A DNA stretch of 42,007 nt, taken from assembly GCA_023389895.1 (NCBI GenBank), contig JAEWDX010000042.1, forward strand, positions 1 through 42,007, read 5' to 3'. This DNA is from Bacillota bacterium (GTDB taxonomy: Bacteria > Bacillota > Bacilli > Bacillales > Cytobacillaceae). This document shows, piece by piece, positions 23,392 to 32,610 of the stretch. The notes under the pieces are model-generated. The model worked only from the letters and a program-made list of their open reading frames with translations. It was not told the origin of the DNA and searched no databases. Positions within the stretch are counted from its first letter, which is position 1, and the number at the start of each line of letters is the position of its first letter. Both the position numbers and the translations under genes were made by a program.

Positions 23392-25899
23392 CTATGCACC
23401 ACAGCAGTTTTTATATTTTTTCCCACTGCCACAAATACACGGATCATTACGACCAACATTAATTTGCTTCACAATTGGCTTTTTCTTAGTCTTTTCTCCG
23501 TCTTCTTTCGGGTTGACAGCCTGCCCTTTTGCCACCTCTTGGCGTTCAAGATTACTGCGAATTTCAGCTTTCATAATGTATTTCGCAACATCCTCTTCAA
23601 CCGCTGTGATCATAATTTCAAACATCGCAAAGCCTTCCTGTTGATATTCTTGAAGCGGATTAATTTGTCCATATGCACGTAAATGAATCCCTTGGCGAAG
23701 CTGATCCATCGCGTCAATGTGATCGATCCATTTCGTATCAACAGCACGAAGAACGATAACCTTCTCGAACTCACGCATTTGCTCTGACTGAAGCATTTCT
23801 TCTTTTTCATTATAACGTTCTTTTATTTTCGCAAAAATGGCTTCGCTTATTTCTTCCGTATCTTTTCCACGGAAACTATCTACCGTCATATCCCCTTCTT
23901 GTAAAAGGTTCCCATTTAGATAATCAACAAGCCCTGATAAATTCCACTCTTCTTCATCACTGCTTGCAGGTGCAAATGCTGCAACATTTCGCTCAATTGT
24001 TGCTTTGATCATCGCTTCAACAATATCACGAAGATTATCAGATTCTAACACTTCGTTCCGTTGTGAATAAATAATTTCACGCTGCTGACGAAGAACATCA
24101 TCATAAGATAGAAGCTGTTTACGGGCATCGAAGTTGTTACCCTCTACTCGTTTCTGAGCAGACTCAACCGCTTTCGAAACCATTTTACTTTGGATCGGCT
24201 GAGAGTCATCCATCCCAAGCTTTTCCATCATCGATTTCATATTATCAGAACCGAAACGGCGCATTAATTCATCTTCCATTGATAGATAAAATTGCGTAAT
24301 ACCTGGATCTCCTTGACGACCAGAACGTCCGCGCAATTGGTTGTCGATCCGCCTACTCTCATGTCGCTCGGTCCCAATAACAGCTAAGCCGCCTAATTCT
24401 GTAACCCCTTCAGCAAGCTTAATGTCGGTACCACGACCAGCCATATTCGTCGCAATCGTAACCGCGCCCTTCTCACCAGCATTAGCAATAATCTCCGCTT
24501 CACGTCCATGGTTTTTCGCGTTTAAAACATTGTGATGGACTCCTCTTTTTGTTAAATACTTCGAAATCACTTCAGATGTCTCAATCGCTACTGTACCAAC
24601 AAGAACAGGCTGCCCCTTTGCATACCGCTCCGCAATATCATTAACGACCGCCTTGAATTTTCCATCAACAGACGAATAGATTAGATCTGCACGATCATCA
24701 CGGACAATTGAACGATTCGTTGGGATAACAATGACATTCATATTGTAAATATTACGGAATTCCTCTTCCTCTGTTTTAGCTGTACCCGTCATTCCAGCAA
24801 GTTTTTTATACATCCGGAAGTAGTTTTGGAATGTAATCGTTGCCAGCGTCATGCTTTCGTTCTGAATGTCAAGCCCTTCCTTTGCCTCTATTGCCTGATG
24901 AAGACCGTCGCTATATCGACGCCCCTTCATCAACCGACCTGTGAATTGGTCAACAATGACAATTTCGCCATCTTGAACAACATAATCAACATCAAGATGC
25001 ATACTTGAATGAGCTTTTAACGCTTGAGTAATATGATGATTTAATGTGACATGTGATATATCAAATAGGTTCTCAATGCCAAAAGCCCGCTCGGCCTTTG
25101 TCATTCCCTCTTCCGTTAATTGAACACCCTTTGTTTTTTCATCATATGTGTAATCAGCATCTTTTTTCAATGTACGAACAAACGCATTCGCTTGGATGTA
25201 AAGAGCCGCTGATTTTTGTGCCGTTCCAGAAATAATTAACGGTGTCCGCGCTTCATCAATTAAAATCGAGTCAACCTCGTCAATTACCGCATAGAAAAGC
25301 GGACGCTGCACCTTCTGTTCCTTGTAGAGTACCATATTATCACGCAAATAGTCGAAGCCAAGCTCATTATTTGTGCTATACGTAATATCAGCGGCATATG
25401 CAGCCTGCTTTTCCTCTTTTGTAAGCCCATTTAAATTTAAGCCAACTGTCATTCCTAGAAATTCAAAGAGCTGTCCCATTTCTGTCGCATCACGACTAGC
25501 AAGGTATTCGTTGACAGTAACAACGTGAACACCTTTGCCTGACAACGCATTTAAATAGACAGGCATTGTCGATGTTAATGTTTTTCCTTCCCCTGTTTTC
25601 ATTTCTGAAATATTGCCGTCGTGAAGAGAAGCCCCCCCCATTAATTGGACAGGGTATGGATAGAGACCAAGAACACGCTTGGCTCCTTCACGAACAACCG
25701 CAAAAGCCTCTACAAGCAAATCATCCAATGTCTCGCCATTTTGATAGCGCGCTTTGAACTCTTCCGTCTTGCCACGGAGCTCTTCATCTGATAGCTTTTC
25801 CATATTTGGGGCAAGTACTTCAATCTGCTCAGCCAGTTTCGTAAGTTTTTTAAGCTCTCGTTTATTTTGATCGAACACTTTATTTAAAATCCCAAGCAT
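23392..25899 (-). CDS. secA: SecA, preprotein translocase ATPase
   Basis: The 835-residue protein has all SecA regions: Walker A-type MKTGEGKTL near residue 100, the DEAD-like VIDEVDSILIDEARTPL near 210, the preprotein cross-linking domain, the second nucleotide-binding domain with NMAGRGTDIKL and LRGRSGRQGDPG, the helical scaffold and a C-terminal zinc-binding tail CICGSGKKYKNCC. It drives proteins through SecYEG. ATG 25899 follows AAAGGAGCG. About 190 bases separate it from prfB downstream; no clear terminator is seen between them. Confidence 0.98.
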   Translation of the reverse strand: MLGILNKVFDQNKRELKKLTKLAEQIEVLAPNMEKLSDEELRGKTEEFKARYQNGETLDDLLVEAFAVVREGAKRVLGLYPYPVQLMGGASLHDGNISEMKTGEGKTLTSTMPVYLNALSGKGVHVVTVNEYLASRDATEMGQLFEFLGMTVGLNLNGLTKEEKQAAYAADITYSTNNELGFDYLRDNMVLYKEQKVQRPLFYAVIDEVDSILIDEARTPLIISGTAQKSAALYIQANAFVRTLKKDADYTYDEKTKGVQLTEEGMTKAERAFGIENLFDISHVTLNHHITQALKAHSSMHLDVDYVVQDGEIVIVDQFTGRLMKGRRYSDGLHQAIEAKEGLDIQNESMTLATITFQNYFRMYKKLAGMTGTAKTEEEEFRNIYNMNVIVIPTNRSIVRDDRADLIYSSVDGKFKAVVNDIAERYAKGQPVLVGTVAIETSEVISKYLTKRGVHHNVLNAKNHGREAEIIANAGEKGAVTIATNMAGRGTDIKLAEGVTELGGLAVIGTERHESRRIDNQLRGRSGRQGDPGITQFYLSMEDELMRRFGSDNMKSMMEKLGMDDSQPIQSKMVSKAVESAQKRVEGNNFDARKQLLSYDDVLRQQREIIYSQRNEVLESDNLRDIVEAMIKATIERNVAAFAPASSDEEEWNLSGLVDYLNGNLLQEGDMTVDSFRGKDTEEISEAIFAKIKERYNEKEEMLQSEQMREFEKVIVLRAVDTKWIDHIDAMDQLRQGIHLRAYGQINPLQEYQQEGFAMFEIMITAVEEDVAKYIMKAEIRSNLERQEVAKGQAVNPKEDGEKTKKKPIVKQINVGRNDPCICGSGKKYKNCCGA

Positions 25900-26275
25900 A
25901 TAAAACGCTCCTTTATATTAAATATGAGAGGATTCGTTCGCCCGAACAACCCCCACCAACCTGAAAAGGGACTACAGCCCATATTTATATTCTGCCTTTT
26001 TGATAATTACTCATTTAGACCAGCTTTACTACTAAAAAAAGATTCGCTTTTTCTAGCTGAATCCTCTCATGAAAATTTATATAATTCTTTATTAATATTA
26101 CCACTTTCAGTTTTGAGTGACAACTTATAGGAGGTTAGACTAACGCTACCTATACAATGAAGGACATTTTCATACACATTATGAAAATGTTGATACTTGC
26201 TTTATTGTTGATCGATTTCATCATGTCTCTGTAAAATATTACTGTTTTACCTATTACTTTGGCAACTTTTCTTCT
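25900..26275. other. Gene-free stretch upstream of secA
   Basis: About 376 bases without a supported gene. On the minus strand GGATTC and GAATC (26041-26064) form a small stem followed by a T run (26033-26040), a possible terminator for whatever lay upstream. CATTTTCATA and TATGAAAATG (about 26167-26190) form a second hairpin without a T run. Confidence 0.5.
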
Positions 26276-26278
26276 TCA

Positions 26279-26577
26279 TTTTTCGTTTTCTTTGACTTGA
26301 TTCGCCTCGTTGCGTGTCAACTTTACTGATTTTTCATTTACTTTGACTTGATTCAGCCCGTTGCGTGTCAACTTTACTGATTTTTCATTTACTTTGACTT
26401 GATTCAACCCATTGCGTGTCAACTTTACTAATTTTTCATTTACTTTGATTTGATTCGCCTCGTTGCGTGTCAACTTTACTGATTTTTCGTTTACTTTGGC
26501 TTGATTCAACCCATTGCGTGTCAACTTTACTAATTTTTCGTTTACTTTGACTTGATTCGCCTCGTTGCATGTCAATC
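26279..26577. repeat. 51-bp tandem repeat array (five full units plus two partial)
   Basis: Units begin with GATTC at 26299, 26350, 26401, 26452, 26503 and 26554, exactly 51 bases apart. Two unit types alternate irregularly at the start (GATTCGCCTCG and GATTCAACCCA or GATTCAGCCCG), while GCGTGTCAACTTTACT is nearly constant. As 51 is divisible by three, a minus-strand frame of 106 codons stays open, reading 17-residue repeats like VKLTRNGLNQVKVNEKS, but its TTG start has no ribosome binding site. I list it as a repeat and regard translation as possible but unproven. Confidence 0.9.
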
Positions 26578-26605
26578 GTAGAAAAAGCTGCTGCAAAGCA
26601 GCAAA

Positions 26606-27031
26606 TCATGTTAAAGGGAGCGGAAATCTAAAAACAACTACTTTCCCGCTCAAGCTTTGGAACAGTACAAGTTCATTTATTTTTTCTAATAGAAGGTAGA
26701 CAAAATAAGGATCTCCAATTAATGCAACCATTACCCTAGCCGGAATGCCGTCAGGATCAACTAAATTACGGCCAACTGTATCGGCAAATAATAAAAGCCA
26801 GCCGCCAATAAAAATGACAATTGGGACAAATAGTTGATTTCTTAGCTCGACTATGGATTTAACAATATGGGGAACCTTTAGTCCGATAAAAGAAATTCCC
26901 CCTGTGACTGAAAATGCTGAAGCTGCTAAAGTGACTGCTGTTAAAAATAAGCCAATGCACTTCTTTTCAATGGAAACACTTACTCCGATGGCAGCTGGTT
27001 CGTTTAAACTAAGAAGGTTTAATTGCTTCAC
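26606..27031 (-). pseudogene. FecCD-type permease, C-terminal remnant
   Basis: The sequence LNEPAAIGVSVSIEKKCIGL, then SVTGGISFIGLKVPHIVKSI, LLLFADTVGRNLV and VALIGDPYFVYLLLE correspond to the last third of an iron-chelate permease of about 330 residues. The first 200 residues are absent, and upstream lies the hpf terminator, so there is no room for them. The C terminus carries about 24 extra residues. A GTG at 27031 after AAAGGTGAA could start a protein, but it would lack most helices. It resembles FeuC/FhuG-type permeases more than the intact permease at 11.9-12.9 kb in its spacing and is probably a relic of a lost uptake operon. Confidence 0.75.
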
Positions 27032-27051
27032 CTTTCATAAACGACTCACAT

Positions 27052-27078
27052 AAAAAACCCCGCATTAATACGGGGTTT
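27052..27078 (-). terminator. Terminator of hpf
   Basis: AAACCCCG and CGGGGTTT (27055-27078) form the stem; on the minus strand it ends in TTTTTTAT. It lies about 100 bases after hpf. Confidence 0.8.
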
Positions 27079-27102
27079 GTGAACAATTACTAGACTTCAA
27101 TA

Positions 27103-27150
27103 ATGACTTGCGCCTACGCGCTTCGATAAAGCCGGAGCGTAAGAAGTCAT
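27103..27150. repeat. Palindromic intergenic repeat
   Basis: ATGACTT (27103-27109) and AAGTCAT (27144-27150) enclose a GC-rich inner inverted region (GCGCCTACGC and GGAGCGTAAG). Elements of this shape are scattered in Bacillaceae genomes from memory; only one copy is in the window. Confidence 0.5.
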
Positions 27151-27179
27151 CGTTAATCGCAAACACAGCGCTTAGATAA

Positions 27180-27731
27180 TTATTGTGCTTCGATTAAGCC
27201 ATAGCGGCCATCTTTTCGCTTGTAAACAACATTTGTTAAACTTGTTTCAGCATTTGTGAATACATAGAAGCTGTGACCTAGCATATTCATTTGCAAGATC
27301 GCTTCTTCACTATCCATTGGCTTTAAGTCGAAGCTCTTTTGGCGAACGATTTCAAGCTCGTTATCATCCTCCACTACGACTCTTTCTGAATCATCTAGCG
27401 TAACAAATAGGGCAGGAATATTGCCTTTTTCACGGAATTTACGGTTTACCTTTGTTTTATGTTTACGAATTTGACGCTCTAATTTATCAGTGATTAAATC
27501 AATCCCTGCATACATATCATCATGAACTTCCTCTGCGCGAAGAACCAAATTCGGCATTGGAATCGTCACTTCTACTTTTGAAGTTCTGTCTTGATACGTT
27601 TTTAAATTTACATGAACGGTTGCTTCAGGAGATTCAGTAAAATATCGTTCCAATTTTGCAATTTTCTTCTCAACATACTCTCTAATTGCTGGAGTTACCT
27701 CAATGTTTTCACCACGAATGTTAAAATTCAT
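27180..27731 (-). CDS. hpf: Long ribosome hibernation promoting factor
   Basis: The 183-residue protein has the N-terminal ribosome-binding domain (MNFNIRGENIEVTPAIREYV, KIAKLERYF) and a C-terminal dimerisation domain (FDLKPMDSEEAILQMNMLGH, FYVFTNAET, VVYKRKDGRYGLIE), the long HPF architecture. It binds the decoding centre and joins two 70S ribosomes in stationary phase. ATG 27731 is chosen behind AAAGGAGG; the longer frame to 27788 has no support. It corresponds to B. subtilis yvyD, which precedes the flagellar genes. Confidence 0.96.
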   Translation of the reverse strand: MNFNIRGENIEVTPAIREYVEKKIAKLERYFTESPEATVHVNLKTYQDRTSKVEVTIPMPNLVLRAEEVHDDMYAGIDLITDKLERQIRKHKTKVNRKFREKGNIPALFVTLDDSERVVVEDDNELEIVRQKSFDLKPMDSEEAILQMNMLGHSFYVFTNAETSLTNVVYKRKDGRYGLIEAQ

Positions 27732-28307
27732 ATGTGAACTCCTCCTTTTCATTATGCAAAATACTGCGCGTCTTTTCTGGCCTGCCAATAATTCTTGGGG
27801 GTTCCTTTCAAAAACGCTTCGTCTTATTAAATAAGACTATATGAATATATTTCTATTCTACCCCATAAAACTCCTGCTAGTACAGTGAAAAAGTTTTTGC
27901 ATTTTGTCGTTTTTGTGAAAGGCTACACTCTTTTAGGACACCTCCCTAAAGGAGACAATATCACACCGTAGTGGGATTTCTCGTTCGGAAAATCTGTAAT
28001 GGGAAACGTTCTATATAGATGAATAGCGATTAAAGTTGCTCTTCTTTTTAACTAAATTGACTTCCCCAATCAGCTCATTGTGAATCATTTTCTGACGTTT
28101 TTTTTAAATAGGAATAAAGTAGCTTTTAAAGAAAATCCTCTTCTGTTACTTTTGTCATAAAAATATCCTTTTACGGATGAATCCTTTTACCCATTTTTAG
28201 CATTTGGGAAATTATCGGTATATTTCCATTTAGAATAATGGTAAATTAGATGTAGGTATATATAAGTAAAATGATTCATCTACTACGTTTTTTAAGGGGA
28301 TTTAAAA
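27732..28307. other. Divergent intergenic region of hpf and the HD-GYP-like gene
   Basis: These 576 bases separate divergent genes. A hairpin TTTAGG / CCTAAA (about 27931-27950) and a GGGGTAGAAT stretch on the minus strand (about 27855-27865), a possible -10 region for hpf, are visible. I cannot assign a sigma factor with confidence. One 25-codon minus-strand ORF near 28035-28110 has no ribosome binding site. Confidence 0.4.
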
Positions 28308-29378
28308 ATGGATCAAGTACAGATTTCATTCGATTTAATTGGACATCCACTTGGAGAAGATATTTATTCTGATCAGGGCCTTTTATTGTTAAAAAAAGGA
28401 ATTACCTTAAAAGAGATCCATATTCTCTTACTGCAAAAATACCGTTTTGGCACAAAAGTAGCCGTAGATATGGATACAATAAAGCCGCAATATTATTGGA
28501 AGGAATCACCAAGCGAGGAACCATATAAAGCCTTTCCAGCATTTTTGAAAGAAACATTTCAAGCCCTCTTAATAGACAATCATTCTGATTTAATGAAATT
28601 CAGAAAACGGTATCACGATTTAATTGATTTATCACTATGTGACTTATCGATTTTAAAAGTTATGCAGGCTGAAATCGAAATGGATGAGAAATTTTATCAG
28701 CATAGTATAAATGTAGGTATTTTCTCTAGCATTATCGGAAAGATCCTTGGATATAACCGAAAAGAATGTTTATTGTTCGCCGAAATGGGGCTATTTCACA
28801 ATATTGGTATGCTATGCTTGGCGGACAGCAACAATGAAATATTGACTGTTGATATAAATGAAAGTTCTGAGCAGACACAAAAGCATACAGAGCTTGGCTA
28901 TAAACTCTTAAAATCAATCCCTGATTTAGATCCTGCAATTCCTTTAACCGCATTGCATCATCACGAACGATTAAACGGAACTGGATTTCCAAGCCAGCGC
29001 AAGAATGGAGGCATCCCATTCTATGCGCAAATCGTCGCAACAGCTGACTTCTTTAATCGGATTAGGATGAAAAAGCATGAGAATGAAAAGGATTCTCTCA
29101 TTACTGGGACATACGAGCTTGTTGATGCAACACAGAACAATCTATTAAATCCTGCCATTGTCGTTCCTTTTGTAAAATATATAATGAGACAAAACCTCCA
29201 TGAGAAGGTTATATTGAATAATGGGGAGGAAGCTCAAATCCTCTTCATTCATGAAAACGAACCTCACCAGCCTTTAATTAAAATTCAAGACGAATATTTC
29301 GATTTACGCAAAAGTCCATCGTTAAAAATGGAATATTTTGTGGAAGAGGAAGCAGAAGAAGAGGTTGTGGAAGCTTAG
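28308..29378 (+). CDS. HD-GYP-like domain protein with altered HD motif
   Basis: The 356-residue protein has an N-terminal region of about 110 residues, an HD-GYP-like core and an acidic tail (VEEEAEEEVVEA). In the core, the first histidine is in YQHSINVG, the HD pair is replaced by HN (GLFHNIGM instead of LLHDIGK), then HTELGYKLL, HHHERLNGTGFP (the HHERxDGxGYP equivalent, with Asn and Phe changes) and ATADFFNRI. HD-GYP enzymes hydrolyse cyclic di-GMP with two or three metal ions; loss of the metal-ligand aspartate suggests weak or no catalysis and a possible binding role. GGGGATTT precedes the ATG. It is convergent with the end of the flagellar gene group. Confidence 0.85.
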   Translation: MDQVQISFDLIGHPLGEDIYSDQGLLLLKKGITLKEIHILLLQKYRFGTKVAVDMDTIKPQYYWKESPSEEPYKAFPAFLKETFQALLIDNHSDLMKFRKRYHDLIDLSLCDLSILKVMQAEIEMDEKFYQHSINVGIFSSIIGKILGYNRKECLLFAEMGLFHNIGMLCLADSNNEILTVDINESSEQTQKHTELGYKLLKSIPDLDPAIPLTALHHHERLNGTGFPSQRKNGGIPFYAQIVATADFFNRIRMKKHENEKDSLITGTYELVDATQNNLLNPAIVVPFVKYIMRQNLHEKVILNNGEEAQILFIHENEPHQPLIKIQDEYFDLRKSPSLKMEYFVEEEAEEEVVEA

Positions 29379-29421
29379 ATTTGATGGGCGAATCTATCAA
29401 ATGATGCTTTGGGATATACTT

Positions 29422-29456
29422 AGGGCCGTCTTTAAAAGACTGCCCTTATTTTTTTG
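29422..29456 (+). terminator. Terminator of the HD-GYP-like gene
   Basis: AGGGCCGTCTTT and AAAAGACTGCCCTT pair (29422-29447), followed by ATTTTTTT. It lies 44 bases after the stop. Confidence 0.85.
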
Positions 29457-29577
29457 CTCTTACATATTTAAAAAACGAAATATTCCCATTACAAAGGTGG
29501 CATTTCGCCTAAAATATTTTCAAACTGAAATGGCACAAAAGCAAGTAGAGACTTTTTGAATGGCTCTTTACTAATTT

Positions 29578-29607
29578 AAAAAAGAGCAACCATCAAGGTG
29601 GCTGCTC
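29578..29607 (-). terminator. Terminator of the flaG-fliD-fliS-fliT-yjfB group
   Basis: On the minus strand GAGCAGCCACC and GATGGTTGCTC pair (29584-29607) and continue into TTTTTT. It lies 14 bases after the last stop codon. Confidence 0.88.
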
Positions 29608-29621
29608 CATCACAAAGTTCA

Positions 29622-29822
29622 TTATAATTTTATGTCAATATTTCCACCTAAATGAGGCTGTGCCGCATGTTGTACAGCTTGTACATCCACTTCAGCTAGC
29701 ATTTTGTTTAGTAGATCAGCATTTCCTTCTCCTTGATCCATCGCTTTTTTCAAGACAGATATGGAGGCTTGTTGTTGAACCTGACCTTGGCTTAACGCCA
29801 TTGATAGTAAAGCAATATCCAT
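29622..29822 (-). CDS. YjfB-family putative motility protein
   Basis: The 66-residue protein begins MDIALLSMALSQGQVQQQAS, followed by ISVLKKAMDQ, the pattern of the YjfB motility family, short proteins found in Bacillus species and often under SigD control. Their function is not established. It is the last gene of the flaG-to-fliT group and starts about 55 bases after fliT, before a strong terminator. In B. subtilis yjfB lies elsewhere. Confidence 0.8.
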   Translation of the reverse strand: MDIALLSMALSQGQVQQQASISVLKKAMDQGEGNADLLNKMLAEVDVQAVQHAAQPHLGGNIDIKL

Positions 29823-29877
29823 CGGAAATCCTCCTGCCTTCAGTTTCTAAAAACTGATTTATGAAAGTCTTTCAAGC

Positions 29878-30228
29878 TTATTTCTTCTTATCTAAATACA
29901 TTCCATCAACGGAAATGTCTCCATACGGATCTTGGTATTTAACTGTCTTGTTCTTTTGCAATCGCAGCAACTGTAAATTTTTCTTAATTTCTGTCTGCTG
30001 TTTTTTTAAGAGTGCTTGGAGTTTCGTTTCATATTGAATCATCTCAGACTTTTGTGCTTCTTCAAGTGTGCTTAGATTAGAAAGCCGACTAAGAAGCTGT
30101 TCTCTTTCATTGAGAAGCTGATTTGTCTTCACAAGGTAAGTATCACGCTCATCACTTGTAGGGAAATTACTTTCCAAATGTGCTAACAATTCTTCGGTTT
30201 TTCGAATAAATTCCGACAAGTTTTCCAT
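29878..30228 (-). CDS. fliT: FliT, flagellar export chaperone
   Basis: The 116-residue, mostly helical protein has long heptad-rich segments (RKTEELLAHLES, NQLLNEREQLLSRL, ETKLQALLKKQQTEIKKNLQ) and a polar C terminus (VKYQDPYGDISVDGMYLDKKK), as in Bacillus FliT. FliT guards the cap protein FliD before export. It overlaps the fliS stop by one base (TAATG), as in the conserved fliD-fliS-fliT order. Confidence 0.88.
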   Translation of the reverse strand: MENLSEFIRKTEELLAHLESNFPTSDERDTYLVKTNQLLNEREQLLSRLSNLSTLEEAQKSEMIQYETKLQALLKKQQTEIKKNLQLLRLQKNKTVKYQDPYGDISVDGMYLDKKK

Positions 30229-30629
30229 TATATTTGACCACTTTCGACCGCCTGGGGCTTCTTAGCTAATTGAACAGCCTGTTTCCAAGTATCACGAAAA
30301 TCAACAACATACCCTTCAACCTCTTCTAGAATCTCTATACTATTCTTTGTATTTGCCTCAATTAATCTATGATAAAGGTAGTCATACATTCGCATAAGAT
30401 TATTTGATAATGGAATATCCATATTTAAAGTAACCATTAGTTCTTGAATAATATTTTGTGCTTTTAATAAATTCGTATTACGTTCTTCAATATTTTCTTT
30501 ATTTATTGCAATCTTTGCCATTTTTATAAACTTAAGGCAGCCATTATAAAGCATAATGGTTAATTCTCCTGGAGTAGCTGTTTGAACAGAGTTTTGCTTA
30601 TATACATCAAGCTGTTTATTAGCTATCAA
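30228..30629 (-). CDS. fliS: FliS, flagellin chaperone
   Basis: The core YKQNSVQTATPGELTIMLYN matches FliS, and the remainder is the four-helix bundle with LYNGCLKFI and a C-terminal AVQLAKKPQAVE. It binds the C-terminal helix of flagellin in the cytosol and delivers it for export. I chose TTG 30629, with AAGGGTGAG at good distance, giving 133 residues as in B. subtilis; the GTG at 30638 lies in the binding site. Confidence 0.93.
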   Translation of the reverse strand: MIANKQLDVYKQNSVQTATPGELTIMLYNGCLKFIKMAKIAINKENIEERNTNLLKAQNIIQELMVTLNMDIPLSNNLMRMYDYLYHRLIEANTKNSIEILEEVEGYVVDFRDTWKQAVQLAKKPQAVESGQI

Positions 30630-30689
30630 AATACTCACCCTTCAAATTTATTTTTAGCAAATATCTAAGATGTAGTTTGGGAAAGTCGT

Positions 30690-32594
30690 TTAATTTTGCT
30701 GGGATGACATTCCTAATTGTGCTAATAAATAGTTAGATTGATTGTTCAATTGCTGCATCATTTTTTCCATTGAATTAAACTGATTCCAATAACGCTCTTC
30801 CTTTATTTTTAAACGAGCTTCAAACTTTTTAATATCTTCATTTAATTTCTTTAAACTTTTACCCATAGAATAGTTTTCTTCAGTTCTAAAAGTATTTCCA
30901 GCCTTATCTTCAATTTTCTGCATTGTTGTAGAAATGGTACTACGAACCCGTCTTGCAAGCCCCATTTGCGATGAGTCTGTCGAGGAGCCATCCGCCATAA
31001 ATAATTGATAGACAGCCTCAGGGTTATCATCTAGAGCAGCTTTCAATTTATCCTCAGCAATTTCTAGTTTACCACGCTCTTGAAAGTCTTTCGATGTTGT
31101 AATACCGATCTCCGCCAACTGATTGTAATTTTTATCCGTTAATGTTTGGTCATTCGCAACAACCTCAGCGTATAAATCTAAGCGTATTTGTGAAAGACTA
31201 GCTGTCAACATAGAATCACGTCTGAGCAATCCACTCTTCGCTTTTTCTTCCCATTGCTCAATCTCTTTATCTTTCATGGCAGCCTTTTGTTCATCTGTTA
31301 ATGGGGTAAATGTACGATAACGCTCCTCATTAAGTTTACCATTGATCTTATCAATTAGTTCATTATATTTCTGAACAAATTCCTTAATTACTTTAACTGA
31401 TTCTTCAGTATTGTTTTTTATTCCAATCGTGGATGATTCACCAATCTCTGAATTTTTATTTAATGTAAAGGTTACATCGCCTATTGTGAAGGTGTTTGAA
31501 GGTCTTTCTGTATCTAAACCATTCAATTTGAATTTGGCATTTCCACCTTCAGTTTTACTAGTATTACCTGCGTCTAACCCTAAAACTGTTGCGAAGAATT
31601 CACTTTTAGTTGTTTCAATAATATCCCCTTTGTCATCTCGTTTAATCATAACAAAATCCATATATTTATCAGGATCATCCTTTGAGGAAAGTGCCCCTGT
31701 TTCAGTGCGTGTTGCAACTATCGCATCCTTATAACTATCGTAAAAGAAATTCACACCCGCATTCCCTTGGTTTATCTTGGTAAACATATTGTTCAATGAT
31801 GTAGTGCCATCAAACTTAAATGTTCTCAGCTGTTCTTCACCATTTTGATCATATGTCTTAATTCCAAACTCTAAATAATTTGATTCGTACTCAACCTTGA
31901 TTTGCTGACCTGCTGCTAGATCACCTTTATTATTAAAAGTAACTTCACCCGTATTTTCGTCAATAAATACTTTCTTTGTCCCACTATTTTCAGAGCCTAC
32001 TTCTATATCGCTGCCACCAATGGTTTCTATATCCCCATCAGCTTTTGTAATTGAGATTTTTACTTCTGATGGATTATCACTAATTGCCCCTTTTGACAAG
32101 TAGAATTTCCCATTACTTTTCTCTGGGACGATGAAATTATCTTCCCTCGCTTCCTGCTGCCATTCACCACCTATTTGACTTGCTAAATTCCCTTGTTGTG
32201 ACCATAAGCTCTTGGTTGGATCAAGCTTTTTCCCATTTGCTTTATCACTTATTTCACCACTTATTCGATTTGCAGCCGTCGCAAGTTTCACATCTGAAAT
32301 AGTGTAAGACATATTAGCAGCGCTTGATGAAGCATTTGCTGTTACCAGACTGCTATTAGAGCTTGTAACACTTTTAGAAAGCATTTTTGACTGGCGATAT
32401 ATATTATCAAATATATATGTGCTAAATTCATTTAATATCTTGTTCATTTCACGATATTCATCACGCTGCCATTCTAAAGTTTGTTTCTTTTGGTTTAATC
32501 TATCTAATGGCATTCGTTCAGCTTTCATCATGGATTCCACAATTGATTGAGTGTCCATACCACTCGCTATACCAGAAAATCGAATTGAATTCAT
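30690..32594 (-). CDS. fliD: FliD, filament cap protein, enlarged
   Basis: The N terminus (RFSGIASGMDTQSIVESMMKAE) and C terminus (FNSMEKMMQQLNNQSNYLLAQ) are the conserved cap parts forming the pentameric leg region. Between them lie large variable domains (about residues 120-470) that face outside. At 634 residues it is about 130 longer than B. subtilis FliD, with the excess in the variable domains. It helps flagellin fold at the filament tip and may contribute to adhesion. It follows flaG by 16 bases. Confidence 0.95.
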   Translation of the reverse strand: MNSIRFSGIASGMDTQSIVESMMKAERMPLDRLNQKKQTLEWQRDEYREMNKILNEFSTYIFDNIYRQSKMLSKSVTSSNSSLVTANASSSAANMSYTISDVKLATAANRISGEISDKANGKKLDPTKSLWSQQGNLASQIGGEWQQEAREDNFIVPEKSNGKFYLSKGAISDNPSEVKISITKADGDIETIGGSDIEVGSENSGTKKVFIDENTGEVTFNNKGDLAAGQQIKVEYESNYLEFGIKTYDQNGEEQLRTFKFDGTTSLNNMFTKINQGNAGVNFFYDSYKDAIVATRTETGALSSKDDPDKYMDFVMIKRDDKGDIIETTKSEFFATVLGLDAGNTSKTEGGNAKFKLNGLDTERPSNTFTIGDVTFTLNKNSEIGESSTIGIKNNTEESVKVIKEFVQKYNELIDKINGKLNEERYRTFTPLTDEQKAAMKDKEIEQWEEKAKSGLLRRDSMLTASLSQIRLDLYAEVVANDQTLTDKNYNQLAEIGITTSKDFQERGKLEIAEDKLKAALDDNPEAVYQLFMADGSSTDSSQMGLARRVRSTISTTMQKIEDKAGNTFRTEENYSMGKSLKKLNEDIKKFEARLKIKEERYWNQFNSMEKMMQQLNNQSNYLLAQLGMSSQQN

Positions 32595-32610
32595 TCATTC
32601 TACACTCCTT

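Noticed and set aside
26279..26577. CRISPR array
   Set aside because: The 51-base units are contiguous, with no spacers of different sequence between repeats, and no cas genes are near.
26276..26596. 106-residue repeat protein on the minus strand
   Set aside because: The open frame follows from a repeat length divisible by three; TTG start without a binding site. Kept only as a remark under the repeat.
27855..27900. SigB or SigH promoter before hpf
   Set aside because: GGGGTAGAAT and AGGAGTT are present, but the spacing does not fit either consensus.
28035..28110. 25-codon minus-strand ORF
   Set aside because: No ribosome binding site, no similarity, and chance ORFs of this length are common.
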